A stretch of 64,000 bases of DNA from Actinomycetes bacterium (GCA_025356335.1 JANXUF010000115.1:47123-111122), one strand, 5' to 3'; counted from the first letter of the stretch, positions 17,643 through 27,065 are shown. Notes: generated from the sequence alone by a model not told the origin. Numbers and translations: made by a program.

Positions 17643-18764
17643 TCATGCCAGCGCGCCAAGCGCCGTTCCGAGGCGCGTGGCAAGAACGTCGTAGGAGAAT
17701 TCGGTCACCGCCCTGGTCCGCGAGGCCTTCCCCATCCGGTCTCGTAACAGCGGATCGTCGATCAGTCGGACGAGTGACCTCGCCACGTCGTCGACCGAGT
17801 CGGGGCGATCGACGACGAAGCCGGTCTCACCGTCGACGACCGCCTCGTGCGCTCCGCCGCTGCGACCGGCAACCTGTGGGATCCCGGCGCTGGCAGCTTC
17901 GACGAAAACGATGCCGAACCCCTCTTGTTCGAGACCGAGCCACCGATTGCGGCAGGCCATCGCGAAGACATCGGCGCATCCGTAGAGATCGGGGAGGTCA
18001 TCGTTCGGTACGCGACCGAGGAAGATCGTCGGCGCACCAACCGACGCGGCGATGCCTTCGAGTCGCTCACGGTCGCGACCGCCGCCGGCTATCGCCATCA
18101 CCAGATTGGCGCGGGTCGAGGCGAGGGCGGCGACGGCCTTGATCGTCACGTCGAAACCCTTACGCGGAACCAGTCGGCTGATGCTGAGGACGATCGTGGC
18201 ATCGAGTGGTAGACCGAGCCGGAGGCGCGCCTGTCGCCGTTCGGCAGGCGACAGCGGATGGAAACGTTCGGTGTCGACGCCCGGCGGGACGATCGTGATC
18301 GGTAGGTCGTGGCCGGCAGCGGCGAGCGCCTCGGACGCCGGATAGCCACCGGCGGCGATGATCGTCCGTGCCCTGTTCAACACGAAGGCGAGAGTCTGTT
18401 TCGAACCGGGAAGTCGCCCTGGCACCGTCACCTCCGCCCCGTGGAGCACGAGGTCATACGGCAGTTGCAGCGACGGACCGACGAGCCCGAGCGGCAGGGC
18501 GGGGTCGAGGACGACGCGTTCCGCACCGACGTCGGCTGCCATCGTGTTGATCTGGTTGACCATGTGCGGGTGCGGCAGCAGCACCGGTTCGGGGATGCGC
18601 CTGATCTCGAACGGCTGCGTCGCATCCCATTCGGCTGCGCCTGCGTAGGGACTCGTCAAGACGGCAAATGTCTCAGGGGGAAGCCGGCGCCACCACTCCC
18701 ACAGCAGCGACTGGATACCGCCGATCTTCGGCGGGAAGTCATTGGTGACGAGCAGGTGCTTCAT
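17643..18764 (-). CDS. pimB: GDP-mannose-dependent PIM mannosyltransferase (GT4)
   Basis: A 373-aa GT-B fold glycosyltransferase. The acceptor side begins LLVTNDFPPKIGGIQSLLWE; the donor side has VLSISRLVPRKGFDV at about 190, AIAGGGRDR, the GRVPNDDLPDLYG loop and the family-4 motif EQEGFGIVFVEAASAGIPQV at about 280-299. NRWLGLEQEGFG is typical of PimB', which adds the second mannose to phosphatidylinositol monomannoside at the inner membrane face. Its stop overlaps the queG start region (ATGA shared at 18761-18764: pimB begins inside the end of queG). Confidence 0.87.
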   Translation of the reverse strand: MKHLLVTNDFPPKIGGIQSLLWEWWRRLPPETFAVLTSPYAGAAEWDATQPFEIRRIPEPVLLPHPHMVNQINTMAADVGAERVVLDPALPLGLVGPSLQLPYDLVLHGAEVTVPGRLPGSKQTLAFVLNRARTIIAAGGYPASEALAAAGHDLPITIVPPGVDTERFHPLSPAERRQARLRLGLPLDATIVLSISRLVPRKGFDVTIKAVAALASTRANLVMAIAGGGRDRERLEGIAASVGAPTIFLGRVPNDDLPDLYGCADVFAMACRNRWLGLEQEGFGIVFVEAASAGIPQVAGRSGGAHEAVVDGETGFVVDRPDSVDDVARSLVRLIDDPLLRDRMGKASRTRAVTEFSYDVLATRLGTALGALA

Positions 18765-19957
18765 CGACCGGCTCCATCGGCACCGGCACCGGCGTCCCTG
18801 TCCGAGTCGACGCCGAAATCGGCGTGCAGCCCGAGTCTGTCAGCGGACCATCGGGCGTGCTCACGCAACATCTCGTCGTCACCGCTCAGATAGTCGGCGA
18901 TGACCGCTCGGGTCCCGGCGTCGTGACGGTCACCGACGTTGCCGAGGGCGATCAACGCATTCCGTCGCACCCAACGGACCTCACCCTGGTGGATGTACCA
19001 GCTGCCATGACGGAATTTGATCTCGCGGTCCGACAGCTGCAGCAGTTCGACGAGATCCACCCAGGCGACAGGCTGCTGCCAGTCGGTCCGGCGCTGGATC
19101 TGGATGAAACGGTTGTTCGGCGGGCAGACGTCCTGACAATCGTCGCACCCGTAGATCCGGTCGCCGAGCGCTTCACGGAATGCAACGGGAAACGTGCCTG
19201 GTTTCTGCAGAAGCCACGACAGGCAGCGGTTGGCGTCGACGACGCCGGGCGCGACGATGGCCGCCGTCGGACAACCATCGATGCAGCGCCGACACCCGCC
19301 GCATCCGTCTGCCATTGGTTGGTCAGCGGCCGCAAGCTCGGCCGTGGTGATCACGCAACCGAGGACGAACAGGCTGCCGGACTTCGGGAGCAGCAGATTG
19401 GCGTTCTTCCCGAACCAGCCGAGCCCACCGAGGTAGGCGGCCTCTCGATCGACGATGCTGTTGTCATCTGCGAAGGCGACCGCTTTGTAGCCGAGCGTCC
19501 GCAGGTGTTTGGCCATCGCCCACAGACCCTCGCGTAACGGGCGATAGTGATCGACCCATGCGTACCGGGCGACGCGTCCGCTCGCTCGGTCCGGAAGGGC
19601 CGGCGTCTCGAGCGAGTAGCTGCGAGCACCGACAATGATCGACCGCGCCCCGGTGACGGCCATCGACGGATCGGTCGATCGTTGCGGATTGCGATAGGTG
19701 AACTGCATTCCACCGTCGAGGCCCGCCGCCCGCCGTTCGATCAGTGCCGCTCTGGCACGTTCGAGCACAGCAGCCGGCGCCACGCCGACGGCATCGAGAC
19801 CGTGATCTCGTCCGATCGTGAAGAGTTCGTCGGTGCCGCCGGGAAACGGCTCGGCCTGCTCGGCCTGCTCGACCGGCTCGACCTGCTCGACCGGCTCGAC
19901 CTGCTCGATCTGCTCGGCGACACCGGTATCCACGGCCAGTACCGTAGCGGCCCGCAT
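18761..19957 (-). CDS. queG: Epoxyqueuosine reductase
   Basis: A 398-aa cobalamin- and Fe-S-dependent enzyme performing the last step of queuosine synthesis in tRNA. Two [4Fe-4S] motifs are present: CGGCRRCIDGCPTAAI and CDDCQDVCPPN. The cobalamin-binding region includes YAWVDHYRPLREGL and YLGGLGWFGKN. The C-terminal HEAT-like part is present (VRRNALIALGNVGDR). The first ~45 residues are a low-complexity acidic repeat (EQVEPVEQVEPVEQAEQAEP) encoded by a 9-bp repeat and not part of the family, so the true start may be downstream. It is translationally coupled to pimB. Confidence 0.92.
   Translation of the reverse strand: MRAATVLAVDTGVAEQIEQVEPVEQVEPVEQAEQAEPFPGGTDELFTIGRDHGLDAVGVAPAAVLERARAALIERRAAGLDGGMQFTYRNPQRSTDPSMAVTGARSIIVGARSYSLETPALPDRASGRVARYAWVDHYRPLREGLWAMAKHLRTLGYKAVAFADDNSIVDREAAYLGGLGWFGKNANLLLPKSGSLFVLGCVITTAELAAADQPMADGCGGCRRCIDGCPTAAIVAPGVVDANRCLSWLLQKPGTFPVAFREALGDRIYGCDDCQDVCPPNNRFIQIQRRTDWQQPVAWVDLVELLQLSDREIKFRHGSWYIHQGEVRWVRRNALIALGNVGDRHDAGTRAVIADYLSGDDEMLREHARWSADRLGLHADFGVDSDRDAGAGADGAGR
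19850..19921 (-). repeat. 9-bp tandem array in queG N-terminus
   Basis: Eight tandem 9-bp units of the form CTCGRCCKG / CTCGAYCTG on the + strand (for example CTCGACCTG and CTCGACCGG alternating). On the coding strand they give Glu-Gln/Pro-Val triplets. The period keeps the frame. Confidence 0.9.
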
Positions 19958-20106
19958 GACTGCTCGATTCGGGTGGGAGCATCCCGGTCGACCGGCTGGC
20001 TGCTATCGCCTCCCCTGATTCCATCGATCATGACGCCATGAACGAGGACACGATCGCGCCACCGATTGGATCACCGTCGACCGAAGCTGACTCAGCCATT
20101 GCCGGG

Positions 20107-20436
20107 TCAGCTGCCTGCCTGGTAGCGCAGTTCTGGGAGCAAGCCGGCCGTTGACAAGACCCGCATGGCGCGCTGTTCGGCGAGGTCGAAGACCATCGCC
20201 GGTGCTGATACGGATGAGGTCACGGCGGCGGATGCAGCGAACGACGGGTGGCGGTTCGCGCGATGGCGGACGAAGGCGGTCGAGTAGTCGTCCGTCCGCG
20301 CATCACTCGACTCGAGCAGGAACGTCACCATGCAGTCTGTGCATGCAGTGGTGCGGCGCATCACGCAGGTGCTGCAGTCGATCACCAGATCGCTGCTGCT
20401 GTTGCTGTCGCCGTGATCGATGTGCTGTGTGTTCAT
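20107..20436 (-). CDS. Small CxxC protein, possible zinc ribbon
   Basis: A 109-aa protein with a Cys cluster near the N-terminus, DCSTCVMRRTTACTDCMVTFL (CxxC-x8-CxxC spacing), consistent with a small metal-binding knuckle. The rest is Ala/Ser-rich, ending in FDLAEQRAMRVLSTAGLLPE. I recall similar short proteins with this Cys pattern in actinobacteria but know of no function. The ATG at 20436 is chosen over an upstream in-frame start. It lies downstream of the NYN-domain gene on the same strand, with a 182-bp gap. Confidence 0.7.
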   Translation of the reverse strand: MNTQHIDHGDSNSSSDLVIDCSTCVMRRTTACTDCMVTFLLESSDARTDDYSTAFVRHRANRHPSFAASAAVTSSVSAPAMVFDLAEQRAMRVLSTAGLLPELRYQAGS

Positions 20437-20618
20437 GGTTGACTCCGGAAGCAATGGGGCTGGATCGTCCAGCGTGTGTTGGGCCTCCACCCATCAGCAT
20501 CAAACCATGCCGGTGCAACAGAGTTTCTCCCGGCTCCGACGCCGGATGGGTGGCCAGAGCCACGAGATGTCGCCGCCGCTGCGATCTTCGGTGACCCGGG
20601 GGGTTCGCCAGGGCCCTA

Positions 20619-22226
20619 TCAGCGGCGTATGACAGCGAGCAGCACGTCGGACGAGACTGGATTGACGCCATGCTGGCGGACATCGTTGACGATCGCCCGG
20701 TCGTTCGTGACGACGACGATCTGCTGACGCACCGGCTGCATCGAAACGAGTCGCCGGATCTCGTCATCCGCGGTGACACCGTGTTCCGAGAAGACGACGC
20801 GCACGAGACGACGTCCAGTCCCCGGACCGGCGATCGTGCCGACGTCGGTACCATCGAAAACCACGAGGATGCGCGTACCGTGACGGCGGACGAGATCGTC
20901 GAGTGCCTGCAACAGCGCAGACCGTTGCAGCTCGAGTGTCAGTTCCTGCCAGCCGAGCATCGCCACGTTGTAACCGTCGACGATCACCAACACGCCGGGA
21001 TGTCTCAACAGGTGGATGGCAGCGGCGGCAGTGTCGCCGTGGAGCCCTCCGGGTATCGCAAGCGGCTCCCGCCGTGCCGTGCGGCTGCGACGGCGATGCG
21101 TCTGCTGATGGCTGAATGTCCCCATCTCGGCAACATCAGAAGTCCGACCCGTGTCGATCAATCGCGCCGCAGCGTCGAGTGATGCCGCAAGCTGGCGCAA
21201 TTCCTCCGCCGTCGATTGCACAGCACGTGTCGCTTGTTGCTGCGAGCGCTGCTGCTCGGCAGTCAGCTGCTGATCGGCGTCGAGTTGGCGAAGTGCATCG
21301 TCGTTGGCCCGGCGTCCGGTGGAGACATCGGCGGCGGAGAGATCTTCTGCTGCCGCTCGCCCGGCAAGCGCCGCGTCGCGGGCCGATTCGGCAACCCCGA
21401 GCGCCAGCTTCAGCGCCCCGATCTCCGATTCACGCTGCTCTCGACCCTCGACTGCCTGCGCCAACCGCTGACGAGCGGTGACGCTCGCAGATTCGGCCTC
21501 GGCCAGTTGGCGGCTCAAACGATCGATCGCCTCGTCGCGCTGGCGTATCGTGCGTTCCAGCGCGGCCCGGCGACCGCGCTCGGCTTCGATGGAGGCGCGG
21601 AGCGAGGCCAGGTCCGCTGCCGCCTTGGCCGCGTTGTGTTCACCGGCCTCGCGCCGGCGACGTTCGGCTTTGGTGAGCGCTGCCGGTTCTTGTGAGCGCC
21701 CCTCACCATCCCCGACCCGCTCGGATCCTCCGCCCTCAGAGGCGAGCTGTTCCGATGATTCACCGCTGTGTCCGCTGACGAGATCGAGCATCGCCCTGCG
21801 CCATCCCACTGGACGGTTCAGCCAGAGCATCCCTGTGGAACCGACCAGTTCAACGGTGGCGATGGTGCTCACACGCCTGCGGAACTCGACGTCGTCGTTC
21901 AGCGCAGCACGGATGGCGCCGAACGCCGATGACGGAGCGCGTTGAAACCGCAGGAACGGCCTGATCGCCGGGGACGCAGCGACAGGGGGCCTCGTTCTCG
22001 CACCGGCGGAGGCGACGGCGAGCGCCAGATCGAGGCTCCGGCGTAGGACCTCATCGCTGACCTCGGCGAGGTCGGCCTCGTCAGCCAGGTCGGCCTCGTC
22101 ATCTGCAACGTCATCATCGGCAACGTCATCATCGGCAACGTCATCATCAACGTCATCATCAACGTCATCATCAACGTCATCATCAACGTCATCATCAACG
22201 TCATCATCGGCGGCCGAATCGGACAC
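20619..22226 (-). CDS. Coiled-coil NYN (YacP-like) putative RNase
   Basis: A protein of about 535 aa. The C-terminal ~165 residues are a YacP/NYN nuclease domain with the PIN-like acidic residues LVIVDGYNVAMLGW, ILVVFDGTDVG and VVVTNDRAIVNDVRQHG. The middle (about 190-350) is a long Ala/Arg/Glu/Gln coiled coil. The N-terminus is an acidic repeat (DDDVDDDVDDDV...) encoded by a 12-bp tandem repeat. Family members are single-strand-specific RNases. GTG at 22226 has a GGGAG nine bases upstream; a TTG at 22253 overlapping the thrB stop is an alternative and would add 9 residues. It lies directly downstream of thrB. Confidence 0.83.
   Translation of the reverse strand: MSDSAADDDVDDDVDDDVDDDVDDDVDDDVADDDVADDDVADDEADLADEADLAEVSDEVLRRSLDLALAVASAGARTRPPVAASPAIRPFLRFQRAPSSAFGAIRAALNDDVEFRRRVSTIATVELVGSTGMLWLNRPVGWRRAMLDLVSGHSGESSEQLASEGGGSERVGDGEGRSQEPAALTKAERRRREAGEHNAAKAAADLASLRASIEAERGRRAALERTIRQRDEAIDRLSRQLAEAESASVTARQRLAQAVEGREQRESEIGALKLALGVAESARDAALAGRAAAEDLSAADVSTGRRANDDALRQLDADQQLTAEQQRSQQQATRAVQSTAEELRQLAASLDAAARLIDTGRTSDVAEMGTFSHQQTHRRRSRTARREPLAIPGGLHGDTAAAAIHLLRHPGVLVIVDGYNVAMLGWQELTLELQRSALLQALDDLVRRHGTRILVVFDGTDVGTIAGPGTGRRLVRVVFSEHGVTADDEIRRLVSMQPVRQQIVVVTNDRAIVNDVRQHGVNPVSSDVLLAVIRR
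22141..22200 (-). repeat. 12-bp tandem repeat, 5 perfect copies
   Basis: Unit TCATCATCAACG five times at 22141-22200, preceded (22111-22140) by two 15-bp units TCATCATCGGCAACG. Both periods are multiples of three and encode acidic DDDV / ADDDV repeats at the N-terminus of the NYN protein. Three further 9-bp units (CTCAACTCN) lie at 22231-22257 near the start codon. Confidence 0.95.
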
Positions 22227-22249
22227 CCCACTCAACTCCCTCAACTCAC

Positions 22250-23092
22250 TCAACTCGCTTCGACCGTCGCACCTGCGTGGTCGATGCGCAGGACGATCGC
22301 CGCACCCTCGGCCGGAAGTTCAGCAGCGATCGCTTCTGCGCGTTCTGGCGAGCACAGTGCTGCAACCGTCGGGCCGGATCCGGACAGCCACGAACACCAG
22401 GCACCTGCAGCGAGCGCCGACTGCATGGCGATGCGAGATGGCTCTGCCTGTGCCAGCCGCACGTCCTGGTGCAGTTTGTCGGCGGTGGCCATCCGCAAGA
22501 CGGCGACATCCCCGGCACCGAGGGCAGCAATGAGCAACGCCACCCGACCGATGTTGAACGTGGCGTCGGCGAAACTGACCATCGCCGGCAGCGCAGCACG
22601 AGCGGCGTCCGTCCTGGTCGTGAACGAAGGGATCCAGACGACGACAGCAGGATCGAACGCCATCCGTAACGGAATCGCCCGGCCGCCGGCAGTTGCGACG
22701 ACCCCACCGAACAGTGAGGCTGCGACGTTGTCGGCATGGTCTTCGAGTTCGGTCGTCACTGCCAGGACGTCGTCGTAGGCAGCCACGAGTTGCTCGTGGA
22801 CGTCGTCGCGATTGCTTCGTTCGAGGTGGGCTGCTATCGCTCCTGCGACACGTACGGCACCGCTGTATCCAAGTCCCCGACCCATCGGAATATCGCTCCG
22901 GACCCAGATCGGGCGCGTGCCCCCACTACGTGCGAAGGCGATCGCCGCTGGATGATGTTCGTCGGCGACCCTGGCACCGTCCGGCAGCCCGTGATCGACG
23001 AATCCAACCTCGGCATATCGCGACACGGCCATGCCGAGCGCATCGAAACCGGGACCGATGTTGGCCGAAGAGGCTGGCACCCGGATGATCAC
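22250..23092 (-). CDS. thrB: Homoserine kinase (GHMP family)
   Basis: A 280-aa kinase of threonine synthesis. The start IIRVPASSANIGPGFDALGMA is the ThrB N-terminal signature, and the GHMP ATP loop is PMGRGLGYSGA at about residues 69-79. The late motif WLSGSGPTVAAL is also present. The GTG start overlaps the trpD stop (GTGA), and its own stop lies next to the NYN gene start. No threonine-pathway partner adjoins it; trpD upstream belongs to tryptophan synthesis, so the operon mixes pathways. Confidence 0.93.
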   Translation of the reverse strand: MIIRVPASSANIGPGFDALGMAVSRYAEVGFVDHGLPDGARVADEHHPAAIAFARSGGTRPIWVRSDIPMGRGLGYSGAVRVAGAIAAHLERSNRDDVHEQLVAAYDDVLAVTTELEDHADNVAASLFGGVVATAGGRAIPLRMAFDPAVVVWIPSFTTRTDAARAALPAMVSFADATFNIGRVALLIAALGAGDVAVLRMATADKLHQDVRLAQAEPSRIAMQSALAAGAWCSWLSGSGPTVAALCSPERAEAIAAELPAEGAAIVLRIDHAGATVEAS

Positions 23093-24177
23093 GCTGATGT
23101 GCCCGCCTGCTCGGCCGCTGCCACCTGCTCGGCCTTTGCCGCCTGTGATGTCGTGATCAGCAGGTCGAGCGCCAGCGACGCCCTGCCGGTGTCGATCGAG
23201 TCAGCGGCCATCGATATCCCGACGCCGAGATCGTCGACAACGCCAGCGACGACGAGCGCAGCGCCGGCGTTGAGTACCACGATGTCTCGGTGCGCACCGT
23301 GCCTGCCTGCGAGCACCGCCCTGGCGAAGGCGGCGTTCTCGGCCGGTTCACCCCCGACGAGCTCATCGGGGATTGCCGGTGCCAAGCCGTAGTCGACTGC
23401 GTCGACCATGAAGCTCCTGACGACGCCATCCTCGAGCGCGAGTACCTGAGATGGCCCGGTCGTGCTCAGTTCGTCGAGCCCTGGACCGCTGACGACCCAT
23501 GTGGTGACCGAACCGTGCAGCCGCAGCGAGGCGAGCATCCGCTCGGCGTAGTCCTTGTTGGCAACGCCGATCAACTGGCGCGTGATCCGCGCCGGATTGG
23601 CCATCGGTCCGAGCAGGTTGAACACCGTGGCGACGCCGATTTCCTTGCGCGCTGCCGCTGCGAAGCGGAACGACGGGTGATAGTTCGCCGCCAGGCAGAA
23701 GCCGATTCCCGCCTGGTCGATGCACCGCAACACGCCTGCAGGCTGCAGATCGATGGCGACGCCAAGTGCCTCGAGTACGTCGGCTGCTCCGCATTTCGAT
23801 GAGGCTGCCCGTGCTCCGTGCTTGCAGACCGGCACCCCGGCGCCGGCGACGACGATGGCCGCCATCGTCGACACGTTGACCGAATGGCTGCGGTCACCGC
23901 CGGTCCCGACGATGTCGATGGCTCTGTTGGCGATCGATTCCGGGAGGTGGACCGGTGTGGCAGCGGCGAGCACGGCATCGAGGAGCCCTGCGAGTTCTTC
24001 TGACGTCTCACCCTTGGCACGCAGTGCGACCACGAATGCAATCAGCTGCGCAGGGGTGGCGTCGCCGGCAAGGATCGTCGACATCGCCGCCCGTGCCTGG
24101 CTGGCGGTCAGATCGTTGCGTTCGAGCAACTCGGTCAGGAGCGCGGGCCAACCGCCGTGGTCGGCGAGCGAAGTCAT
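23089..24177 (-). CDS. trpD: Anthranilate phosphoribosyltransferase
   Basis: A 362-aa enzyme that joins anthranilate to PRPP in tryptophan synthesis. The PRPP-binding GTGGDRSHSVNVST lies at about residues 91-104 and KHGARAASSKCGAADVLEALG at about 120-140. NLLGPMANPAR and YAERML follow, then DELSTTGPS. The last ~20 residues (TSQAAKAEQVAAAEQAG) are a low-complexity extension. It is divergent from nothing; whiB ends 13 bp upstream of its start on the same strand. Confidence 0.93.
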   Translation of the reverse strand: MTSLADHGGWPALLTELLERNDLTASQARAAMSTILAGDATPAQLIAFVVALRAKGETSEELAGLLDAVLAAATPVHLPESIANRAIDIVGTGGDRSHSVNVSTMAAIVVAGAGVPVCKHGARAASSKCGAADVLEALGVAIDLQPAGVLRCIDQAGIGFCLAANYHPSFRFAAAARKEIGVATVFNLLGPMANPARITRQLIGVANKDYAERMLASLRLHGSVTTWVVSGPGLDELSTTGPSQVLALEDGVVRSFMVDAVDYGLAPAIPDELVGGEPAENAAFARAVLAGRHGAHRDIVVLNAGAALVVAGVVDDLGVGISMAADSIDTGRASLALDLLITTSQAAKAEQVAAAEQAGTSA

Positions 24178-24189
24178 GCAGACAGTCTG

Positions 24190-24423
24190 TCAGGCGATAC
24201 GGCGACGTTGACGGAGAATTCTCCGCCGCTCTCGTTCCGTGGCACCTCCCCAGACACCCACTTTTTCACGGGAGTTCAACGCGTGCTCCAAGCAGGCGAT
24301 ACGAACGGAACATCCGTCGCAAACGACTTTGGCGCTTTCTGCGCTTTCCTCCGGTTCTGGGTAGAAGATGGTCGGATCTAGTCCTCGACATGCGCCTAAT
24401 TCGCGCCACTTGATGTCCTTCAC
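24190..24423 (-). CDS. WhiB-family [4Fe-4S] regulator
   Basis: A 77-aa transcription factor confined to actinobacteria and their phages. The four cluster-binding Cys are visible: one in ELGACRGLDP, then VVCDGCSVRIACLEHAL with CxxC-x5-C. The G[IV]WGG turn (GVWGG) and a basic C-terminal helix TERERRRILRQRRR follow, the pattern of WhiB2/WhmD-like proteins, which work with sigma factor region 4. GTG at 24423 is chosen; the open frame extends 39 residues upstream without family character. The 142 bp upstream contain no gene. Confidence 0.92.
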   Translation of the reverse strand: MKDIKWRELGACRGLDPTIFYPEPEESAESAKVVCDGCSVRIACLEHALNSREKVGVWGGATERERRRILRQRRRIA

Positions 24424-24565
24424 GACACCGCTACCTTTGCCTGTTCGATGTTCGCCGTGACACGTGTCTCGGCGTCTGACCAGGCACGGTAGTACTGCCC
24501 GGCGAGGATTGCTAGAGGGATTCTGAGTATTTACATGCACGTCACAGGCGTGCCTCGCAGCGTTT

Positions 24566-25180
24566 TCACCCGCCGACGAGATCTCCCAGCAGCTCGCCGA
24601 TCGCGTTCTCGGTCAGCCTGGCGTGCTCACGGTATGCCGAGAGCTCACAGACGAGTTCGACCGGTCCATCGGCGAACACATCTATTTCCGCAGGTGAGAA
24701 CGTAAATTCGAGGTAGTGGACCGCCGAGGTCACGTCCGAACGGGTCAACTGGGCGGCGTGGTTGCGCTCGGGGACGGCACGTACTTCGGTCCCGTCTTCG
24801 AGTCGCAGACAGATCGCCCGCTCGATACCGACAAGTTTCGGCAACCACGTACGTATCGAGTCGTCTGACGTCAGCTCGATGAACAAGGTCGCCTTCAACT
24901 CACCAATTTCTGGCACGAGCGGGTTGTAGGCGTCGAGTTCGTCGCTGATCGCCTCGTCGGTGAACAACTTCTCGACTCTCGCCATCTCCTGGATCTGGTA
25001 GCGGACGGTCTCACGATTCTCGAACGACACCGAGACAAAGGCACCGAGCTGCACCCGCCGGCGGCGGCGAAGTTCGATGACATCGGCTCGGAGTTCGGAG
25101 CGCTCACGCTCGTACGCCCTGGCATCGGCGATGTCGTCGAGCGTCAGCTTGCGCGAAGCCGACGATGTCGTGGTGGTCAT
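24566..25180 (-). CDS. DUF3501 family protein
   Basis: A 204-aa cytosolic protein. It opens with KLTLDDIADARAYERERSELRADVIEL, typical of DUF3501, with RRRVQLGAFVSVSFENRETVRYQIQEM and AYNPLVPEIGELKATLFIEL further on. The family has no known activity. It follows a GlpC-like Fe-S oxidoreductase gene by 25 bp and is the last gene of a Fur-rubrerythrin operon, a neighbourhood I recall from other bacteria and which suggests a peroxide or iron role. Confidence 0.88.
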   Translation of the reverse strand: MTTTTSSASRKLTLDDIADARAYERERSELRADVIELRRRRRVQLGAFVSVSFENRETVRYQIQEMARVEKLFTDEAISDELDAYNPLVPEIGELKATLFIELTSDDSIRTWLPKLVGIERAICLRLEDGTEVRAVPERNHAAQLTRSDVTSAVHYLEFTFSPAEIDVFADGPVELVCELSAYREHARLTENAIGELLGDLVGG

Positions 25181-25205
25181 GATGTGCCTCTCTCAGTGCG
25201 GAGTG

Positions 25206-26510
25206 TCATTCTTCTGGAATTCCATAGGCCCTGGCGATGACCGACATCGGATGCAGGGGGATGCGGTTGGTCTGTTCGGTGATCGCCGTGTTCGCCAGAT
25301 GACAGTCGCCGGCGACGATCTCGCCGCCCGCCTTGTCGATCTCGTTGGCGAGCTTCTTGGCGATCGGAATCGAAAGGTCGGCGTTCTCTGCCTTCAGACC
25401 CCACATCCCGTCGATGCCGGAACACTGCTGGACGAGTTTGATCTTTGCGCCGGTCAGTTTCATCAGGTCTCGGCTCTTGAGGCCGATGTTCTGCGCCCGG
25501 AGGTGACACGGAGTGTGGTAGGTGATCGTCTCCGGCACGTCGCCGTCGAAGCGTGTGTCGAGTTGCGTGTCGTTGCCCTTGTTGAGCTTCATCAGGTATT
25601 CGGACGAGTCGAACGTGTGGGTGGAGACGAGTTCGGCATCCGCTCCGCCGACATAGTCGACGTAATCCTTTTTCAGCACATAGCCACAGGTCGGCTGCGG
25701 GACGACGATGTCCTTGCCGGTGCGGACGACGTCGGCGAGCAGTTCGACGTTCTTGGCCGCTGTCTTCGTGAACGAGTCGATATCGCCACTGTGCAGGTAC
25801 GGAGCACCACAGCATCGCGCCCCATCAGCAAGCGAGCAGTCGATGCCGTTCCGCTCGTACACACGAATCAGGTCCTTGCCGACCTGCGGTGTCTGGTACT
25901 CGACGAGACAGGTCGCGAACAGCGCCACCGAGCCCTGACGCTTGACGATCGTGACCTTGTGGCGGGCCCTGAACCACGTCGAGAATCGCGTTCTGGCAAA
26001 TGGCGGAAGCAGCCGTTGAGCGGAAACGCCCGACGTCTTCTCGACGATGGTACGCATCAGTGAGCCTGGCTTGGCACCCAGCATCTTGTTCATCACCGAA
26101 GGAGCGGCGGTGCCCAGCTTTCCGATGAGGTCGGTGTGGGCGACGGCGGCGGTCGTCGCCCGACGGCGCGGCGAGAACTGCTTGGTCTCGTGACGCATGG
26201 CGTCGACGCGCAGCATCAGACGCGGGAAATCGAGAGCCCATTCGTGCTCACCCGGTACGTATGGGCAGTTGACGTAGCACAGCTTGCACTGGAAGCACTC
26301 GTCCACGACGTGATCCTGTTGCGCTGGTGTCATCCGTCCGGCGTCCTGATCGTCGTGCGCGTCGATGTAGTCGAACAACGTCGGGAACGACGGGCAGAAC
26401 TTGAAGCACAATCGGCAGCCGTGACACAGGTCGAACACCCGGGTCATCTCGTCGCGTACGTTCTTCTCGTCGAGGTACTGGGGATGATGCGGGTCGTAGG
26501 TGGTGGTCAT
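25206..26510 (-). CDS. GlpC/HdrD-like Fe-S oxidoreductase with CCG domains
   Basis: A 434-aa protein. Two N-terminal [4Fe-4S] ferredoxin motifs are intact: [15 protein letters not shown] and [15 protein letters not shown]. Two cysteine-rich CCG domains follow: the first has CLVEYQ ... [10 protein letters not shown], while the second has [10 protein letters not shown] and [10 protein letters not shown], in which the CCG core reads CSG. The layout equals GlpC and heterodisulfide reductase subunit D, which pass electrons between flavoprotein or quinone and a thiol/Fe-S partner. Here the neighbour is rubrerythrin, so it may deliver electrons for peroxide reduction (inference). ATG at 26510. Confidence 0.9.
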   Translation of the reverse strand: MTTTYDPHHPQYLDEKNVRDEMTRVFDLCHGCRLCFKFCPSFPTLFDYIDAHDDQDAGRMTPAQQDHVVDECFQCKLCYVNCPYVPGEHEWALDFPRLMLRVDAMRHETKQFSPRRRATTAAVAHTDLIGKLGTAAPSVMNKMLGAKPGSLMRTIVEKTSGVSAQRLLPPFARTRFSTWFRARHKVTIVKRQGSVALFATCLVEYQTPQVGKDLIRVYERNGIDCSLADGARCCGAPYLHSGDIDSFTKTAAKNVELLADVVRTGKDIVVPQPTCGYVLKKDYVDYVGGADAELVSTHTFDSSEYLMKLNKGNDTQLDTRFDGDVPETITYHTPCHLRAQNIGLKSRDLMKLTGAKIKLVQQCSGIDGMWGLKAENADLSIPIAKKLANEIDKAGGEIVAGDCHLANTAITEQTNRIPLHPMSVIARAYGIPEE

Positions 26511-26545
26511 CGGCAGTACTCCTGGAACGGGCAGAGGGCGACCGT

Positions 26546-26576
26546 GCAGTTCGGGGCAAGCGCACCCGAACTGCAT
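26546..26576 (-). promoter_or_regulatory. Perfect 11-bp inverted repeat between rubrerythrin and oxidoreductase genes
   Basis: TGCAGTTCGGG at 26546-26556 and CCCGAACTGCA at 26566-26576 with a 9-nt loop. It lies in the 138-bp gap downstream of rubrerythrin and upstream of the Fe-S oxidoreductase on the same transcript. No T-tract follows, so it could be an mRNA-processing/attenuation hairpin or an operator rather than a simple terminator. Degenerate GAGATGGTGCTGG repeats lie beside it (26590-26637). Confidence 0.6.
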
Positions 26577-26648
26577 CCTCGCCGGCGTGAGATGGTGCTG
26601 GCGAGATGGTGTGTGGGATGGTGCTGGTGAGATGGTTTCAGTGCACGC

Positions 26649-27065
26649 TCAGAGAGCGTCGAGACCCTGGGCGAAACGGCCTGCGTGGCTTTTTTCTGCT
26701 TTGGCGAGGGTTTCAAACCAGTCAGCGACCTCGTCGAAACCTTCGTCTCGGGCTGTCTTGGAAAACCCCGGGTACATCTGCGTGTACTCGTAGGTCTCGC
26801 CGGCGACCGCCGACTTGAAATTGTCCTCGGTCTCTCCGATCGGCTCACCCGTCGCCGGGTCCCCGACCTCTGCGAGGTAGTCGAGATGACCGTGGGCGTG
26901 GCCTGTCTCGCCTTCGGCAACCGAGCGGAACAGCGCTGCTGCATCCGGGTAGCCCTCGATGTCCGCTTTGTGCGCGAACCACAGATACCGGCGGTTCGCC
27001 TGACTTTCGCCGGCGAAGGCCTCCTTCAGATTTTCGTGTGTCTTGGTGCCGTCAAGGCTTGCCAT
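26649..27065 (-). CDS. Rubrerythrin (ferritin-like domain only)
   Basis: A 138-aa four-helix di-iron protein. Metal-ligand helices are visible: [46 protein letters not shown] and [12 protein letters not shown]. The C-terminal rubredoxin Cys4 domain of classical rubrerythrin is absent, so it needs another electron donor, perhaps the adjacent Fe-S oxidoreductase. The role is peroxide reduction in the cytosol. It lies 62 bp after the Fur-family gene. ATG at 27065 is chosen; the upstream extension is Pro/Ala rich and lacks likeness. Confidence 0.92.
   Translation of the reverse strand: MASLDGTKTHENLKEAFAGESQANRRYLWFAHKADIEGYPDAAALFRSVAEGETGHAHGHLDYLAEVGDPATGEPIGETEDNFKSAVAGETYEYTQMYPGFSKTARDEGFDEVADWFETLAKAEKSHAGRFAQGLDAL

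Noticed and set aside
20038..20154. 38-aa plus-strand ORF between queG and the CxxC gene
   Set aside because: It overlaps the CxxC gene end and has no Shine-Dalgarno or family likeness.
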